Positions 24,943 through 33,738 of a DNA stretch of 35,377 bases are shown piece by piece; position 1 is the first letter of the stretch; the number at the start of each line of letters is the position of its first letter. Source of the stretch: JAGOUU01 sp964387745 (GTDB taxonomy: Bacteria; Pseudomonadota; Gammaproteobacteria; JAGOUU01); NCBI GenBank assembly GCA_964387745.1, contig CAYLXL010000019.1, positions 1 through 35,377 on the forward strand, written 5' to 3'. A program made the position numbers and the translations under genes. The notes under the pieces are model-generated. The model worked only from the letters and a program-made list of their open reading frames with translations, did no database searches and had not been told where the DNA came from.

Positions 24943-26727
24943 ATGCAAAAGAAAAAATTTATAATAGGAGTAAGTTTGCTTTATCTCCTGGCGGGCAGCG
25001 GGTTTGCCGCCGAGAAAGTAATGTTTAATAATGAAAAAGACTCTTTCGGTGATTTTCAAGGATTATCAAATGAATATCATTTTGGTAATTCTATTCAAGT
25101 AACATTACCAAATGGTCAAGTTAGATATAAGTTAGCAGAATTTTATAAAAATGTTCCAGTATGGGACACAGCTGTTGTTGCTACCAAAGATACTATCAGA
25201 GATCTTACTGATACAGATGTGGTTGGTGGTAGCTTTATCAAAGAAATTGAGCAAGACTTATCAGATGTAACTCCTGCAATAGACGCTAATCAAGCCATCG
25301 AGATTGCTAAAACTGCTCATAATGTAACAGGAATTACTACATCGCTTGCTCGCGAAACTGCTGCTCTCTATGTCAAGAATCATCAGGGTAAAGCGACTTT
25401 AGTTTATGTGGTTAACTTTTTCATCGACGAAGATGCGCCAAGCAGACCATACACTATAGTAGATGCTCATTCTGGCGCAGTATTACATTCCTGGGAAGGT
25501 TTAACCACTGCTGAAGGCAAAGGCCCAGGTGGTAACCAAAAAACTGGTAAATACTACTACGGTACCGATCACGGCCCATTAGTAGTTACCCAAGCGGGTA
25601 ACTCTTGCACAATGGATAGTCCTAATGTCGCTACTTACGATATGAGAAATAAAAAAAGCGGCGAAGTATTATTCAAGTTCAATTGCCCAGAAAATACTTA
25701 TAAAGAAATAAATGGTGCTTTCTCGCCAATCAACGATGCTCATTATTTTGGTAACGTTGTCTATGATATGTATAAAGCATGGTTTAATGCAGCTCCATTA
25801 AAGTTCAAACTAAAAATGCGTGTACATTATGACAATAGTTATGAAAATGCATTCTGGGATGGCAGCCAAATGACATTTGGTGATGGTGCGAGTACGTTCT
25901 ACCCACTTGTATCACAAGACGTTGTTGGTCATGAAGTAAGTCATGGTTTCACTGAACAAAACTCTGGTTTAGTTTATGAAAATATGTCTGGTGGTATGAA
26001 TGAAGCATTCTCTGATATGGCAGGTCAAGCCACTCAGTACTTCTTTAATGAAGGCAAACCAGAAGACAAACGTAATGACTGGATGGTTGGAGCTGATATC
26101 TTCAAAGGCGCTAATGGTAAAGCAATGCGTTACATGGATGACCCAACANNNNNNNNNNATGGCTATTCTATAGGTCATGCTAAAGACTACACTCCAGGCA
26201 TGGAAGTGCATAGCAGCTCTGGTGTCTTCAATCGTGCGTTTTATTTATTAGCTAATAAAGAAGGCTGGGGAACTAAAAAAGCGTTTGAAGCTTTTGTAGC
26301 AGCGAACCAATTATATTGGACACAAAACTCTACTTTTGATCAAGGTGGTTGTGGTGTCTTTACAGCTGCAAAAGATTTGGGTTATAAAACAGCTGATGTA
26401 GTTGATGCTTTCAAAACTGTAGGCGTGGATGCAAGCTGTGATGCAAGAGATCCTAACCCAAATCCGGATCCAGATCCTAACCCGAATCCAGACCCAGATC
26501 CTAACCCGAATCCAAACCCGGACCCTTGGCCGTATCCATACCCTGATCCAAATCCATGGCCTTGGCCTATGCCAGATCCGAGCCCTTGGCCTTGGCCTAT
26601 GCCAGATCCGAGCCCGTGGCCTTGGCCTTGGTATACGCCAGAATCAACGCTATACCCATGTCAATGGCTAGGGAACTATGGATATGTTTGCTCTTCTCGA
26701 GTAGTAATTGGTAGTAATTGGTCATAA
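24943..26727 (+). CDS. Secreted M4 zinc metalloprotease (LasB/ProA-like) with Pro-rich tail
   Basis: 594 residues. Signal peptide 1-22 (LLAGSGFAA), FTP and PepSY propeptide regions to about 190, then the M4 domain: H330-E331-x-x-H334 (GHEVSHGF), third zinc ligand E354 (GGMNEAFSD, the usual 24-residue spacing) and the active-site His H423 (MEVHSSSGVFN). The thermolysin-like family cuts before hydrophobic residues; LasB and Legionella ProA are relatives. After about residue 500 there is an extension of DP/NP repeats turning into PWPWP repeats and a short Cys-containing end. Ten N at 26149-26158 fall between MDDPT and GYSIG. Confidence 0.93.
   Translation: MQKKKFIIGVSLLYLLAGSGFAAEKVMFNNEKDSFGDFQGLSNEYHFGNSIQVTLPNGQVRYKLAEFYKNVPVWDTAVVATKDTIRDLTDTDVVGGSFIKEIEQDLSDVTPAIDANQAIEIAKTAHNVTGITTSLARETAALYVKNHQGKATLVYVVNFFIDEDAPSRPYTIVDAHSGAVLHSWEGLTTAEGKGPGGNQKTGKYYYGTDHGPLVVTQAGNSCTMDSPNVATYDMRNKKSGEVLFKFNCPENTYKEINGAFSPINDAHYFGNVVYDMYKAWFNAAPLKFKLKMRVHYDNSYENAFWDGSQMTFGDGASTFYPLVSQDVVGHEVSHGFTEQNSGLVYENMSGGMNEAFSDMAGQATQYFFNEGKPEDKRNDWMVGADIFKGANGKAMRYMDDPTXXXXGYSIGHAKDYTPGMEVHSSSGVFNRAFYLLANKEGWGTKKAFEAFVAANQLYWTQNSTFDQGGCGVFTAAKDLGYKTADVVDAFKTVGVDASCDARDPNPNPDPDPNPNPDPDPNPNPNPDPWPYPYPDPNPWPWPMPDPSPWPWPMPDPSPWPWPWYTPESTLYPCQWLGNYGYVCSSRVVIGSNWS
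26149..26158. other. Assembly gap, 10 N, in the M4 protease gene
   Basis: Read as ten bases the frame is kept (codons 403-406 partly unknown). In LasB the matching loop is only one or two residues before Asp-Gly, so the real gap is probably four or seven bases. Confidence 0.85.
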
Positions 26728-26746
26728 GTGGACTAGCAGTGTAGAT

Positions 26747-26807
26747 CGTTCACCGATAGTAGTTTTGTGATCCTCCCCAACAGGGGATGATTCACAACCG
26801 GTGAACG
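26747..26807. terminator. Imperfect long hairpin between the M4 protease and apt
   Basis: Outer arms CGTTCACCG (26747-26755) and CGGTGAACG (26799-26807); inner arms roughly TTGTGATCCTCCCC and GGGGATGATTCACAA around AACA. The two genes converge here, so a bidirectional terminator is plausible, although U-runs are short. It shares the GTGAACG core with other palindromes in the window. Confidence 0.5.
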
Positions 26808-26824
26808 CTTTACTATTCCTTACT

Positions 26825-27337
26825 CTAGTATTGTAGCAAACTATGCACTGGGGCACCTAGAATCGTACGCCCATTTAAAAAACCAAGTTCCAGCAAGAAA
26901 GCAAATCCCACAACATTCCCACCTGATTTAGTCACTAACTGCTGAGCAGCGTTAGCTGTTCCACCAGTTGCTAAAACGTCATCGATAATTAATACATTTT
27001 GATCTTTGCTAATTGAATCTTTGTGCATATGTAAAACGTCTACTGAATACTCTGTAGTATACTGATTACTATTAACCACATGATAAGGTAACTTTCCGGG
27101 TTTACGCGCAATGATTAAACCAGTATTTAGGGCATAAGCTAAAGCTGCTGCAAGTAAGAAGCCTCTTGATTCAATACCTAAAATTAAATCTATTTTTTGA
27201 TCGCGATAGTGAGCTGCAAAACCGTCTATCATCTGTTTAAATGCCACCCTATCTTGCAACAAGGGAGTAATATCTTTATAGACTACACCAGGATTTGGAA
27301 AGTCGGCAATGTCACGAACATAATTTGATAAATTCAT
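26825..27337 (-). CDS. apt: Adenine phosphoribosyltransferase
   Basis: Makes AMP from adenine and PRPP. 170 residues, normal. PRPP loop VLIIDDVLATGGTANAA, the flexible region around ARKPGKLPYHVV, and the N-terminal FPNPGVVYKDITPLL typical of Apt. Cytosolic salvage enzyme. Monocistronic, 72 bp after tRNA-Lys on the same strand. Confidence 0.96.
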   Translation of the reverse strand: MNLSNYVRDIADFPNPGVVYKDITPLLQDRVAFKQMIDGFAAHYRDQKIDLILGIESRGFLLAAALAYALNTGLIIARKPGKLPYHVVNSNQYTTEYSVDVLHMHKDSISKDQNVLIIDDVLATGGTANAAQQLVTKSGGNVVGFAFLLELGFLNGRTILGAPVHSLLQY

Positions 27338-27409
27338 AAATGAACCATATTCAGTTAAAAATAAAAAAAGCTTGCAGGGATATTATACTAGAAAAGATTT
27401 GATAAGTAT

Positions 27410-27485
27410 TGGTGGGCCGTATAAGAATCGAACTTATGACACAAAGGTTAAAAGCCTTCTGCTCTACCGACTGAGCTAACGGCCC
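27410..27485 (-). tRNA. tRNA-Lys (TTT)
   Basis: Acceptor GGGCCGT/ACGGCCC, discriminator A, encoded CCA at 27410-27412. Anticodon loop CTTTTAA gives TTT. The anticodon stem has one G-T pair. T-arm GTTCGAT. 76 nt. Confidence 0.96.
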
Positions 27486-27500
27486 CACGAATATTTGGTT

Positions 27501-27528
27501 ATTATAAATTCTAGGCTCGTAAAGTCAA
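27501..27528 (-). promoter_or_regulatory. Promoter of tRNA-Lys
   Basis: On the minus strand TTGACT (27523-27528), 16-bp spacer, perfect TATAAT (27501-27506), about 15 bp before the tRNA. Strong sigma-70 match. Confidence 0.75.
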
Positions 27529-27595
27529 GAATTAATTCAATATTTTTTATTATTTATATTTCGTAGGTACACGATAACATAGATAACATAATAGT

Positions 27596-28267
27596 CTACC
27601 TACCTTGCTCTTCACCCCAAATATGTTTATGTAGCTGGGTTTGCAAACGCACAGGCAGATTATCAGCTAGAACTTTTTCAGCAAGGTCGCGCAAGCTTAC
27701 TTGTTTATAACTGGGTGAAAATAGTATCTGGCATTTCTGATAGAGCTTTTGTTCTAATACAACATTTTTAGCCCAGAGATAATCTTGATCGCTGCATATA
27801 ACAAATTTAATCTGATCCTGCGGCTTAAGATGCTCTACATTTTTCCATAAGTTTTTGTCACATTCTTTGGAATCTGGAGTTTTAAGATCCATGACGATCA
27901 TAAGCCTGTCATCCAAACTAGATATATCAAAAGCACCGCTTGTCTCAATTGACACTTTATAACCAAGCTCACACAATTGAGCTATAAGATTCTTACAGCC
28001 GACTTGAGCAAGCGGCTCTCCGCCAGTAATAGTAATATGTCTATTATCATAATGGCCAGCGTGCAGCTGCTTGGTACGTTCAACAATGTCTTCAAGCGTG
28101 TAGATAGTGCCACCAGTGAAGGCGTACGCAGTATCACAGTATTGGCATCTTAAGGGGCAGCCAGTTAGTCGAATAAAGACTGTAGGCCACCCTACAGTGG
28201 CGGATTCGCCCTGTATAGAATAGAAAATTTCTGTTATTCGTAATGTATTGTTTAAATCACGCTGCAT
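27596..28267 (-). CDS. queE: 7-carboxy-7-deazaguanine synthase
   Basis: Radical-SAM enzyme turning carboxytetrahydropterin into CDG for queuosine synthesis. 223 residues. The cluster motif C-x3-C-x2-C is in TGCPLRCQYCDTAYAF, with SIQGES before it and the SAM-binding ITGGEPLAQ after. Last gene of the tol-pal-cpoB-queE order, as in Legionella and Pseudomonas; its start overlaps the cpoB end by 11 bp. Confidence 0.95.
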   Translation of the reverse strand: MQRDLNNTLRITEIFYSIQGESATVGWPTVFIRLTGCPLRCQYCDTAYAFTGGTIYTLEDIVERTKQLHAGHYDNRHITITGGEPLAQVGCKNLIAQLCELGYKVSIETSGAFDISSLDDRLMIVMDLKTPDSKECDKNLWKNVEHLKPQDQIKFVICSDQDYLWAKNVVLEQKLYQKCQILFSPSYKQVSLRDLAEKVLADNLPVRLQTQLHKHIWGEEQGR

Positions 28268-29447
28268 TATTTATACTTTCAATGGTCTTTAACTGCTTGG
28301 CTGCAAGGCCAGCTGCTTCAGTATTCGCATACTTTTTTATTACATTAGATAAAATGGCTTTAGCTTGATTGAAATCTTTTTTATAGAGATAAACTAAACC
28401 CTTTTTATATAACGCATCTGCTGATTTTTGGCCTTTTGGATACTTGGTAACCACCTGGTCAAAAGCAGTCAATGCTTTATCGTATTTGGATTGTAACATA
28501 TATATTTCACCCAACCAATAGTTGGCTCCCTCAGTAAATTGTCCTTGTGGGTATTTGACAATATATTGATTAAGTTTTTCTATAGCTTGATTATACTTTC
28601 TGCCTTTAATTTGCTCATAGGCTGCGTTGTATAAAGCCTGTTGCTCAGCTTCAGAATCTTTTAAAGTATACGACTTTTTGGCTTCTGGAGCTTTAGGTTG
28701 AACAACCGCTGCCGTTTTGCCTGGGCTTTCAAAACCTTTAGCAGGTGTAGCTATTTTGGGGCTGGAAGCAACCAGTTCTGAGACGCTTGACTGGGATACT
28801 GCTTTATTGCTCAATTCAGCTACTCTACGCTCTAAACTTTCACGTGCTACTTTTTCTTGAGACTGATATTGCTGTAATTTATGTTGCTGTGCTTCAATAA
28901 CCCCATTTAAGGCCTGCATTTGTAACTGCAGCAGTCTAATTTTCTTTTCAAATTTAAGTTTCTGTTGCTGCTCGTAGATGTTTTCTAATCTTTGTAACCT
29001 AGCTTCACTTGATAACGACTGCAGATCCATCGTCTTTTTTTTAGGCTGTTGAAAAAAAGAATTATCAGCTTCTATTTCTTGTTCTAGTATTCTGATTTCT
29101 TCATTCAAAGAACTATCTTGTGTGAATGAAACATCAGCTGTTGGTAATTGTGTTTTTACCTGGGCACGGCCAGATCTTGGTGGTTGATTAGCAGCAGGAT
29201 CATACACTGGCTGAGTCACTAAATTTGGTACTTCACTAGGGTTCTGGATTGGTGTATCAAACTCTTGGAAACTACTAACCGGCTGATGGGGATTAATAGG
29301 ATTTATAGCGTTGATTGAATTAGCTGTGCTTCTAGGATCAGAGTCAAGTGAAATACTTCTATCTTCTACTGCGGCTTGTGCGAATAATAAATTATTGGTT
29401 AGAGAACAAGCCAGAAGTAACAAAATAGTTTTTGAACGCATTTTCAT
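28257..29447 (-). CDS. cpoB: Cell division coordinator CpoB (YbgF)
   Basis: Periplasmic TolA partner that coordinates outer-membrane constriction with PBP1B wall synthesis. 396 residues against about 260 in E. coli. Signal peptide to about residue 25 (LLFAQAA), a long Pro/Asn/Gln-rich region, a coiled coil (about 150-215, rich in Gln/Leu/Glu) that makes trimers in relatives, and three C-terminal TPR units (YNAAYEQIKGRKYNQAIEKL, then GANYWLGEIYMLQSKYDKAL, then DALYKKGLVYLYKKDFNQAK). The extra length lies mainly before and after the coiled coil. A terminator-like hairpin separates it from pal. Confidence 0.92.
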   Translation of the reverse strand: MKMRSKTILLLLACSLTNNLLFAQAAVEDRSISLDSDPRSTANSINAINPINPHQPVSSFQEFDTPIQNPSEVPNLVTQPVYDPAANQPPRSGRAQVKTQLPTADVSFTQDSSLNEEIRILEQEIEADNSFFQQPKKKTMDLQSLSSEARLQRLENIYEQQQKLKFEKKIRLLQLQMQALNGVIEAQQHKLQQYQSQEKVARESLERRVAELSNKAVSQSSVSELVASSPKIATPAKGFESPGKTAAVVQPKAPEAKKSYTLKDSEAEQQALYNAAYEQIKGRKYNQAIEKLNQYIVKYPQGQFTEGANYWLGEIYMLQSKYDKALTAFDQVVTKYPKGQKSADALYKKGLVYLYKKDFNQAKAILSNVIKKYANTEAAGLAAKQLKTIESINNAA

Positions 29448-29505
29448 AATTCAATATCCCAAATATATAATTTATTGTTACAGTTTATAATTTATCCGCC
29501 ATAGT

Positions 29506-29561
29506 AAAAAGTCCGCATTGCAAAAGACTATATTCTAGTTTTTTACAATAACGGACTTTTT
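29506..29561 (-). terminator. Terminator-like hairpin between pal and cpoB
   Basis: Arms AAAAAGTCCG (29506-29515) and CGGACTTTTT (29552-29561), with further imperfect pairing inside; on the minus strand the stem ends in a T-run. A smaller stem GAACGTA/TACGTTC lies at 29565-29584. Together they would reduce transcription from pal into cpoB-queE. Confidence 0.65.
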
Positions 29562-29601
29562 AGTGAACGTAAACGGCTACGTTCGAATTAATTATAAAAA
29601 A

Positions 29602-30117
29602 TTAACCTTGTTCGTATACTAATTTAGCACGACGATTCCACTGCCAAGCGCTTTCATCATGACCTTGAACAGCAGGCTTTTCTTCGCCATAGCTAACAAC
29701 TGCAACCTGGTTGTCTAAAACGCCTTCGCTTGCTAGTGTGCTGCTAACAGATTTAGCACGACGTTCACCTAAAGCAACATTGTATTCACGGCTACCACGT
29801 TCGTCAGTATGACCTTCGATTCTTACTTTTACGCTTGGGTGCTCTAATAAATATTTAGCATGCTTGCCCACTTCAACTTTTGCTTCTGGCGTTAATTCAC
29901 TGTTGTCATAAGCAAAATAATAAGTATTTGCGTTTTGAGCATCTTCGCCAGTTCCATTAGAACCAACAAATGTTTGTGAACCATTAATACCTTTACTTGA
30001 AGAATAACCAAGATCATCACTGCTATCACCAGCAAATGTACCATCAGTACAGCCAGTCAACATTCCACCAAGCATAACAACCGACACGGTCGTTAATAAC
30101 ATATTCTTTATTTTCAT
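29602..30117 (-). CDS. pal: Peptidoglycan-associated lipoprotein Pal
   Basis: Outer-membrane lipoprotein that binds peptidoglycan and TolB. I start at ATG 30115-30117 (171 residues) because GGAG lies seven bases upstream and the signal peptide MKIKNMLLTTVSV..GGMLTGC then begins correctly; a longer frame to 30162 adds 15 residues of no signal-peptide character. Lipobox LTGC. OmpA-like domain with YFAYDNSELTPEAK, GHTDERGSREYN and GERRAKSV, including the Asp and Arg that bind diaminopimelate. Confidence 0.95.
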   Translation of the reverse strand: MKIKNMLLTTVSVVMLGGMLTGCTDGTFAGDSSDDLGYSSSKGINGSQTFVGSNGTGEDAQNANTYYFAYDNSELTPEAKVEVGKHAKYLLEHPSVKVRIEGHTDERGSREYNVALGERRAKSVSSTLASEGVLDNQVAVVSYGEEKPAVQGHDESAWQWNRRAKLVYEQG

Positions 30118-30215
30118 TTTGTACTCCAATATATTAAATAATAATTTTTCGCGGGCGTTCAATCTTCGATGTAATAATATAACATCTTAGTGCGCATTTT
30201 CAAACATTATTCAAG

Positions 30216-31565
30216 CTATTGTAAAAATGGTGACCATGATGGTTCTTGCACATCACCTTCTCTCGCTGGTCGTTTTAATTTTACACGACCATCAATAGAA
30301 ACTTCACCCAAAATACCTTTTTGGCCATCACGCGTTGCGTAAATAATTTGTTGGCCATTTGCAGAAATACTTGGTGATTCATCTAGCGCAGAAGTAGTTA
30401 ATATATCTAAATTAGAAGTACCCAAATCTTGCACTGCAATCTTAAAATTACTATCTGGATTACGATGTACCATCACAATTTTTTTACCATCGGGAGTAAA
30501 AGACGCTCGCGCATTATAATTACCTTCATATGTTAAGCGCGAAATCTGTGCACTAGCTAGATCATATTTATAAATTTGTGGACCACCGCCTCGACTAGAA
30601 GTAAAAATAATAGAGCTACCATCTGGAGACCAACGCGGCTCTGTATCTATTGATGTACCAAAGGTTATTTGTTTAAGTTTATTGTCTGCTAAATTTAAGA
30701 TATATACTTTTGGCACGCTTTCTTTTGATAATACTACTGCCATTTTTGAACCGTCTGGCGACCAAGATGGCGCACCGTTGATGCCTTTGAATGAAGACAA
30801 CACCCTGCTTTTACCGGTAGCTAATTCAACGACCTTTATTTTAGAACGGTGTCCCTCAAAAGTTACAAAAGCTATCAATTTACCATTCGGACTCCATGTC
30901 GGTGACATAATAGGCTCTTTACTCATAAATAATGGTTGCGGATTATAACCATCCGAATCAGCAATCTCTAAAACATACTCACGTTTTTTGCCAGGAATCC
31001 ATTTGACATTGACATAAGCAATTCTGGTAGAAAATACGCCCTTTACGCCAGTTAATTTTTCATAGATTAAATCACTTATATGATGAGCAAGACTACGATA
31101 GCTGCTAGGATTAGCAGTAAATGTTTTTGATAGTAAGATAGGTTTAGTTACCGAAAAACTCTCTTGCTCTGGCGTTGGAGAGTTTTTATTAGCTAATTGA
31201 AATAAATCAATTAATTCAAATTTAATTTTATTACCTTCAACTATTCCACGGACAACATATTCTACAGCTTGATTTTGCAGTGTAGTTACCGGTAACTTAT
31301 CCGCGCTATTATATGGCAAAGCCATTTGCTCTAATGGCTTGAACAGTCCGCATCTATATAAATCAGAAGCAATAACTTTATTTAATATGACCGAATTAGC
31401 ATTTGGTCCAGCATTAGCAGCACTATTAAATGGATAAATAGCCACTGGTACAGATGCATCCACCCCTTGAGTAATCTCAATGTCTAAGCCTGCATAAGCA
31501 AGGCTGTCAAAAAATAAAGAAGTTACTAAAGTTAAAATAATTTTATAGTGCTTGTATATTTTCAT
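30216..31565 (-). CDS. tolB: Tol-Pal system protein TolB
   Basis: Periplasmic protein linking TolA, Pal and outer-membrane proteins. 449 residues. Signal peptide to about 25 (SLFFDSLAYA), N-terminal domain with DIEITQGVDASVPVAIYPF, then a six-bladed beta-propeller shown by repeats such as PTWSPNGKLIAFV, PSWSPDGSKMAVV, PRWSPDGSSIIFTS and the last half-blade PSWSPFLQ. Two bp separate it from tolA. Confidence 0.97.
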   Translation of the reverse strand: MKIYKHYKIILTLVTSLFFDSLAYAGLDIEITQGVDASVPVAIYPFNSAANAGPNANSVILNKVIASDLYRCGLFKPLEQMALPYNSADKLPVTTLQNQAVEYVVRGIVEGNKIKFELIDLFQLANKNSPTPEQESFSVTKPILLSKTFTANPSSYRSLAHHISDLIYEKLTGVKGVFSTRIAYVNVKWIPGKKREYVLEIADSDGYNPQPLFMSKEPIMSPTWSPNGKLIAFVTFEGHRSKIKVVELATGKSRVLSSFKGINGAPSWSPDGSKMAVVLSKESVPKVYILNLADNKLKQITFGTSIDTEPRWSPDGSSIIFTSSRGGGPQIYKYDLASAQISRLTYEGNYNARASFTPDGKKIVMVHRNPDSNFKIAVQDLGTSNLDILTTSALDESPSISANGQQIIYATRDGQKGILGEVSIDGRVKLKRPAREGDVQEPSWSPFLQ

Positions 31566-31567
31566 AA

Positions 31568-32608
31568 TTAACTCAACTCATCTGGTCTAAAAGTAAAATT
31601 GTAATTAATAAACGTCTTAAATAATTCATCATTTTCGGGCACAGGCAAAGGAGAAGCTTTGAGCACCGCATTTTTAGCTGACATATCTAGTGCATAATCA
31701 CCACTCGATTTAATAACTTCCGCGCTAATCACTCGCCCGTCTCGTTCTAGGCGAATTTCTAATTTGGTGCTCAAGTCTCTACCCATAAAGTTTTCTCTTG
31801 AATTCCAATTACGGGAAACTTTCGCCTGCTGTAGGCTAATGTATCTTTCAATTTCTCTTTGTTTGAGAGCCAAACGCTGTCTAGACTGACTCAAGTTCTC
31901 GTCTTCGTTTAATATAGAGTTTTGTAATTTCTGTTCTTGTTCTTTTTTTAATTTGGCTAATAATTCTTCCTGTTGTTTTGCTTGCTTTTTCTTTGCAAGC
32001 TCCTCTTTAGCTTTATTGGTTTTTTCTAGCTTAGCAAACTCTTTGTCCATTTCATCTTGTAGTTTTTTGGCCAAATCAGCTTTTTGTTGCTCAGCAATTT
32101 TAGCTAGCTTTTCTAATTTTTCTTGTTCTTTGGCTTTTTCTGCTTTTAGCTTGGCTAATTTTTCTTGCTTTTCTATTTCTCGAGCTTTTTCTAATGCCTT
32201 TTCTTTGGCTGCTTTAATTTTCAGCTCATCGCTTTTACGTTTTTCTTCTAATTGTTTGGTTTGCTCTTGAATCAAAGCTAACTGTTTTTGTTCTGCAATT
32301 TTTTGTTGCTTAACTTTTTCAAGTTCAGCTTTTTCAAGTTGTTTTTTATTTTCTTGTTCCAGCTTAGCTTGTTCTTCTAATCTAGCTGCTTCAGCTTGAA
32401 TTAAAGTTTGATCAACTATAGTAGCTTTGATTATTTCTGGCTCATTAGTCTTTTGTTGATGATTAACCGGGTTAACAGCTGCTACGCGAATCTTTTTAAC
32501 CGGATCAAAATCAATATTAACTATTAATAATAAAAACAGTAAACCATGAGCGAGCGCTGATGCTGTGATGTCTTTAGAAAATTTATCTTCTCTATTAAAA
32601 CTAATCAT
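31568..32608 (-). CDS. tolA: Tol-Pal system protein TolA
   Basis: Inner-membrane anchored protein that spans the periplasm and transmits the TolQR force to Pal. 346 residues. Membrane segment about 15-32 (ALAHGLLFLLLIVNIDF), long Lys/Glu/Ala/Gln coiled helix about 60-240, C-terminal TonB-like domain with WNSRENFMGRDLSTKLEIRL, SAEVIKSSGDYALD and PLPVPENDELFK. Overlaps tolR by eight bases. The reverse strand of the helix is also open, which is only a compositional effect. Confidence 0.95.
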   Translation of the reverse strand: MISFNREDKFSKDITASALAHGLLFLLLIVNIDFDPVKKIRVAAVNPVNHQQKTNEPEIIKATIVDQTLIQAEAARLEEQAKLEQENKKQLEKAELEKVKQQKIAEQKQLALIQEQTKQLEEKRKSDELKIKAAKEKALEKAREIEKQEKLAKLKAEKAKEQEKLEKLAKIAEQQKADLAKKLQDEMDKEFAKLEKTNKAKEELAKKKQAKQQEELLAKLKKEQEQKLQNSILNEDENLSQSRQRLALKQREIERYISLQQAKVSRNWNSRENFMGRDLSTKLEIRLERDGRVISAEVIKSSGDYALDMSAKNAVLKASPLPVPENDELFKTFINYNFTFRPDELS

Positions 32609-33014
32609 TATTATCGGTCATTAATCCTACACTTGGCGCGCCAGCACTTTGTAATAATGCCATGGCAGTGACTATCTTACCATAATCAACTGCTTTATCA
32701 CCTTTGACTAAGACGGGTCTTTTTGGCGTACGATTTAATTCAGCTGTTATACGTATAGCTAAATCATTTGGAGTAATTTCTGCTTTAGGTTTGTCGGAAA
32801 TATTTAAATAATACACGCCTTCTTTATCAATAGACACAATCATGGGCGGCTCAGCTTTCGTCTCAATAACTTTTGCTTTTGCATTAGGTAAATCTATTTC
32901 TATGCCTTGTAATAACAACGGCGCAGTTGTCATGAAGATTACTAGCAAAACTAACATTACGTCCACATAGGGCACAACATTCATTTCAGAGTTTAGTTTT
33001 TTTTTAACACGCAT
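32601..33014 (-). CDS. tolR: Tol-Pal system protein TolR
   Basis: ExbD/TolR family, stator part that binds peptidoglycan in response to the proton gradient. 137 residues. One membrane helix (about 12-32) containing the proton-carrying Asp in NVVPYVDVMLVLLVIFM, then a periplasmic domain ending ALLQSAGAPSVGLMTD. Lies 18 bp after tolQ. Confidence 0.96.
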   Translation of the reverse strand: MRVKKKLNSEMNVVPYVDVMLVLLVIFMTTAPLLLQGIEIDLPNAKAKVIETKAEPPMIVSIDKEGVYYLNISDKPKAEITPNDLAIRITAELNRTPKRPVLVKGDKAVDYGKIVTAMALLQSAGAPSVGLMTDNND

Positions 33015-33032
33015 ATTATTTTTTAAGTAAAA

Positions 33033-33707
33033 TCAGCTGTAAATTTGTCTAGATAGTGCGTTTGTAAAAGTAATTTGGAACCTTTCGTATTTATTGACCA
33101 TCTCGTTAACTCGGTTCGCACAGCGGTTATAAGCAACTACTGCCGGAATAGCTGCAAACAAGCCCATTGCCGTTGCAATCAAAGCCTCTGCTATACCAGG
33201 CGCTACCATTGATAGTGTAGCTTGTTGCACACTTCCAAGTGCTATAAATGAATGCATTATTCCCCACACCGTACCTAATAAACCTACGTATGGACTTACA
33301 GATCCGACTGTAGCTAAAAATGATAAGTTTTTTTCTAAGCTATCAATTTCATCTCGCATTGCCGCATCCATCGCACGTTTGCTATTTTCTAGCATTTGCG
33401 TTGGTTCAATGCCACCATGCTTTTTATTGACAAAGTATTCATGCAAACCTGATTTGAAGATTTGGATCAAACCAAAACTCATATCTTTATTGTAAGTAAT
33501 GCTTTTATACAGCTCGATTAAATCATGGGTAGTAGAATAATCATGCTCAAAACGCTCTTCTAATTGCTCAATAGCATTATAGTATCTCGTTTTTTGAATA
33601 ATAAAACTCCAAGAAACAATTGAAATCCCCACTAAAGTTAACATAATTAACTTTACGACTAATGTCGCATCAGCGAACAAACCAAGTAATGACATTTCAC
33701 TAGCCAA
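33033..33707 (-). CDS. tolQ: Tol-Pal system protein TolQ
   Basis: ExbB/TolQ/MotA-type proton channel subunit. 224 residues with three membrane helices (about 14-35, 130-160, 170-195). Motifs: LATVGSVSPYVGLLGTVWGI and APGIAEALIATAMGLFAAIP. First tol gene here; ybgC, which often precedes tolQ, is absent and a universal stress gene lies 31 bp upstream. Confidence 0.96.
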   Translation of the reverse strand: MASEMSLLGLFADATLVVKLIMLTLVGISIVSWSFIIQKTRYYNAIEQLEERFEHDYSTTHDLIELYKSITYNKDMSFGLIQIFKSGLHEYFVNKKHGGIEPTQMLENSKRAMDAAMRDEIDSLEKNLSFLATVGSVSPYVGLLGTVWGIMHSFIALGSVQQATLSMVAPGIAEALIATAMGLFAAIPAVVAYNRCANRVNEMVNKYERFQITFTNALSRQIYS

Positions 33708-33738
33708 GACTAACCCCCGTTTAAATCTATTCTACAAT

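Noticed and set aside
26429..26671. Plus-strand frame with repeats in the tail of the protease gene
   Set aside because: Other reading frame of the DP/NP/WP repeats; no start signal and overlaps the protease frame.
31953..32270. Plus-strand Ser/Phe/Cys-rich frame of 105 residues
   Set aside because: Reverse strand of the Lys/Glu/Ala helix of tolA; compositional shadow.
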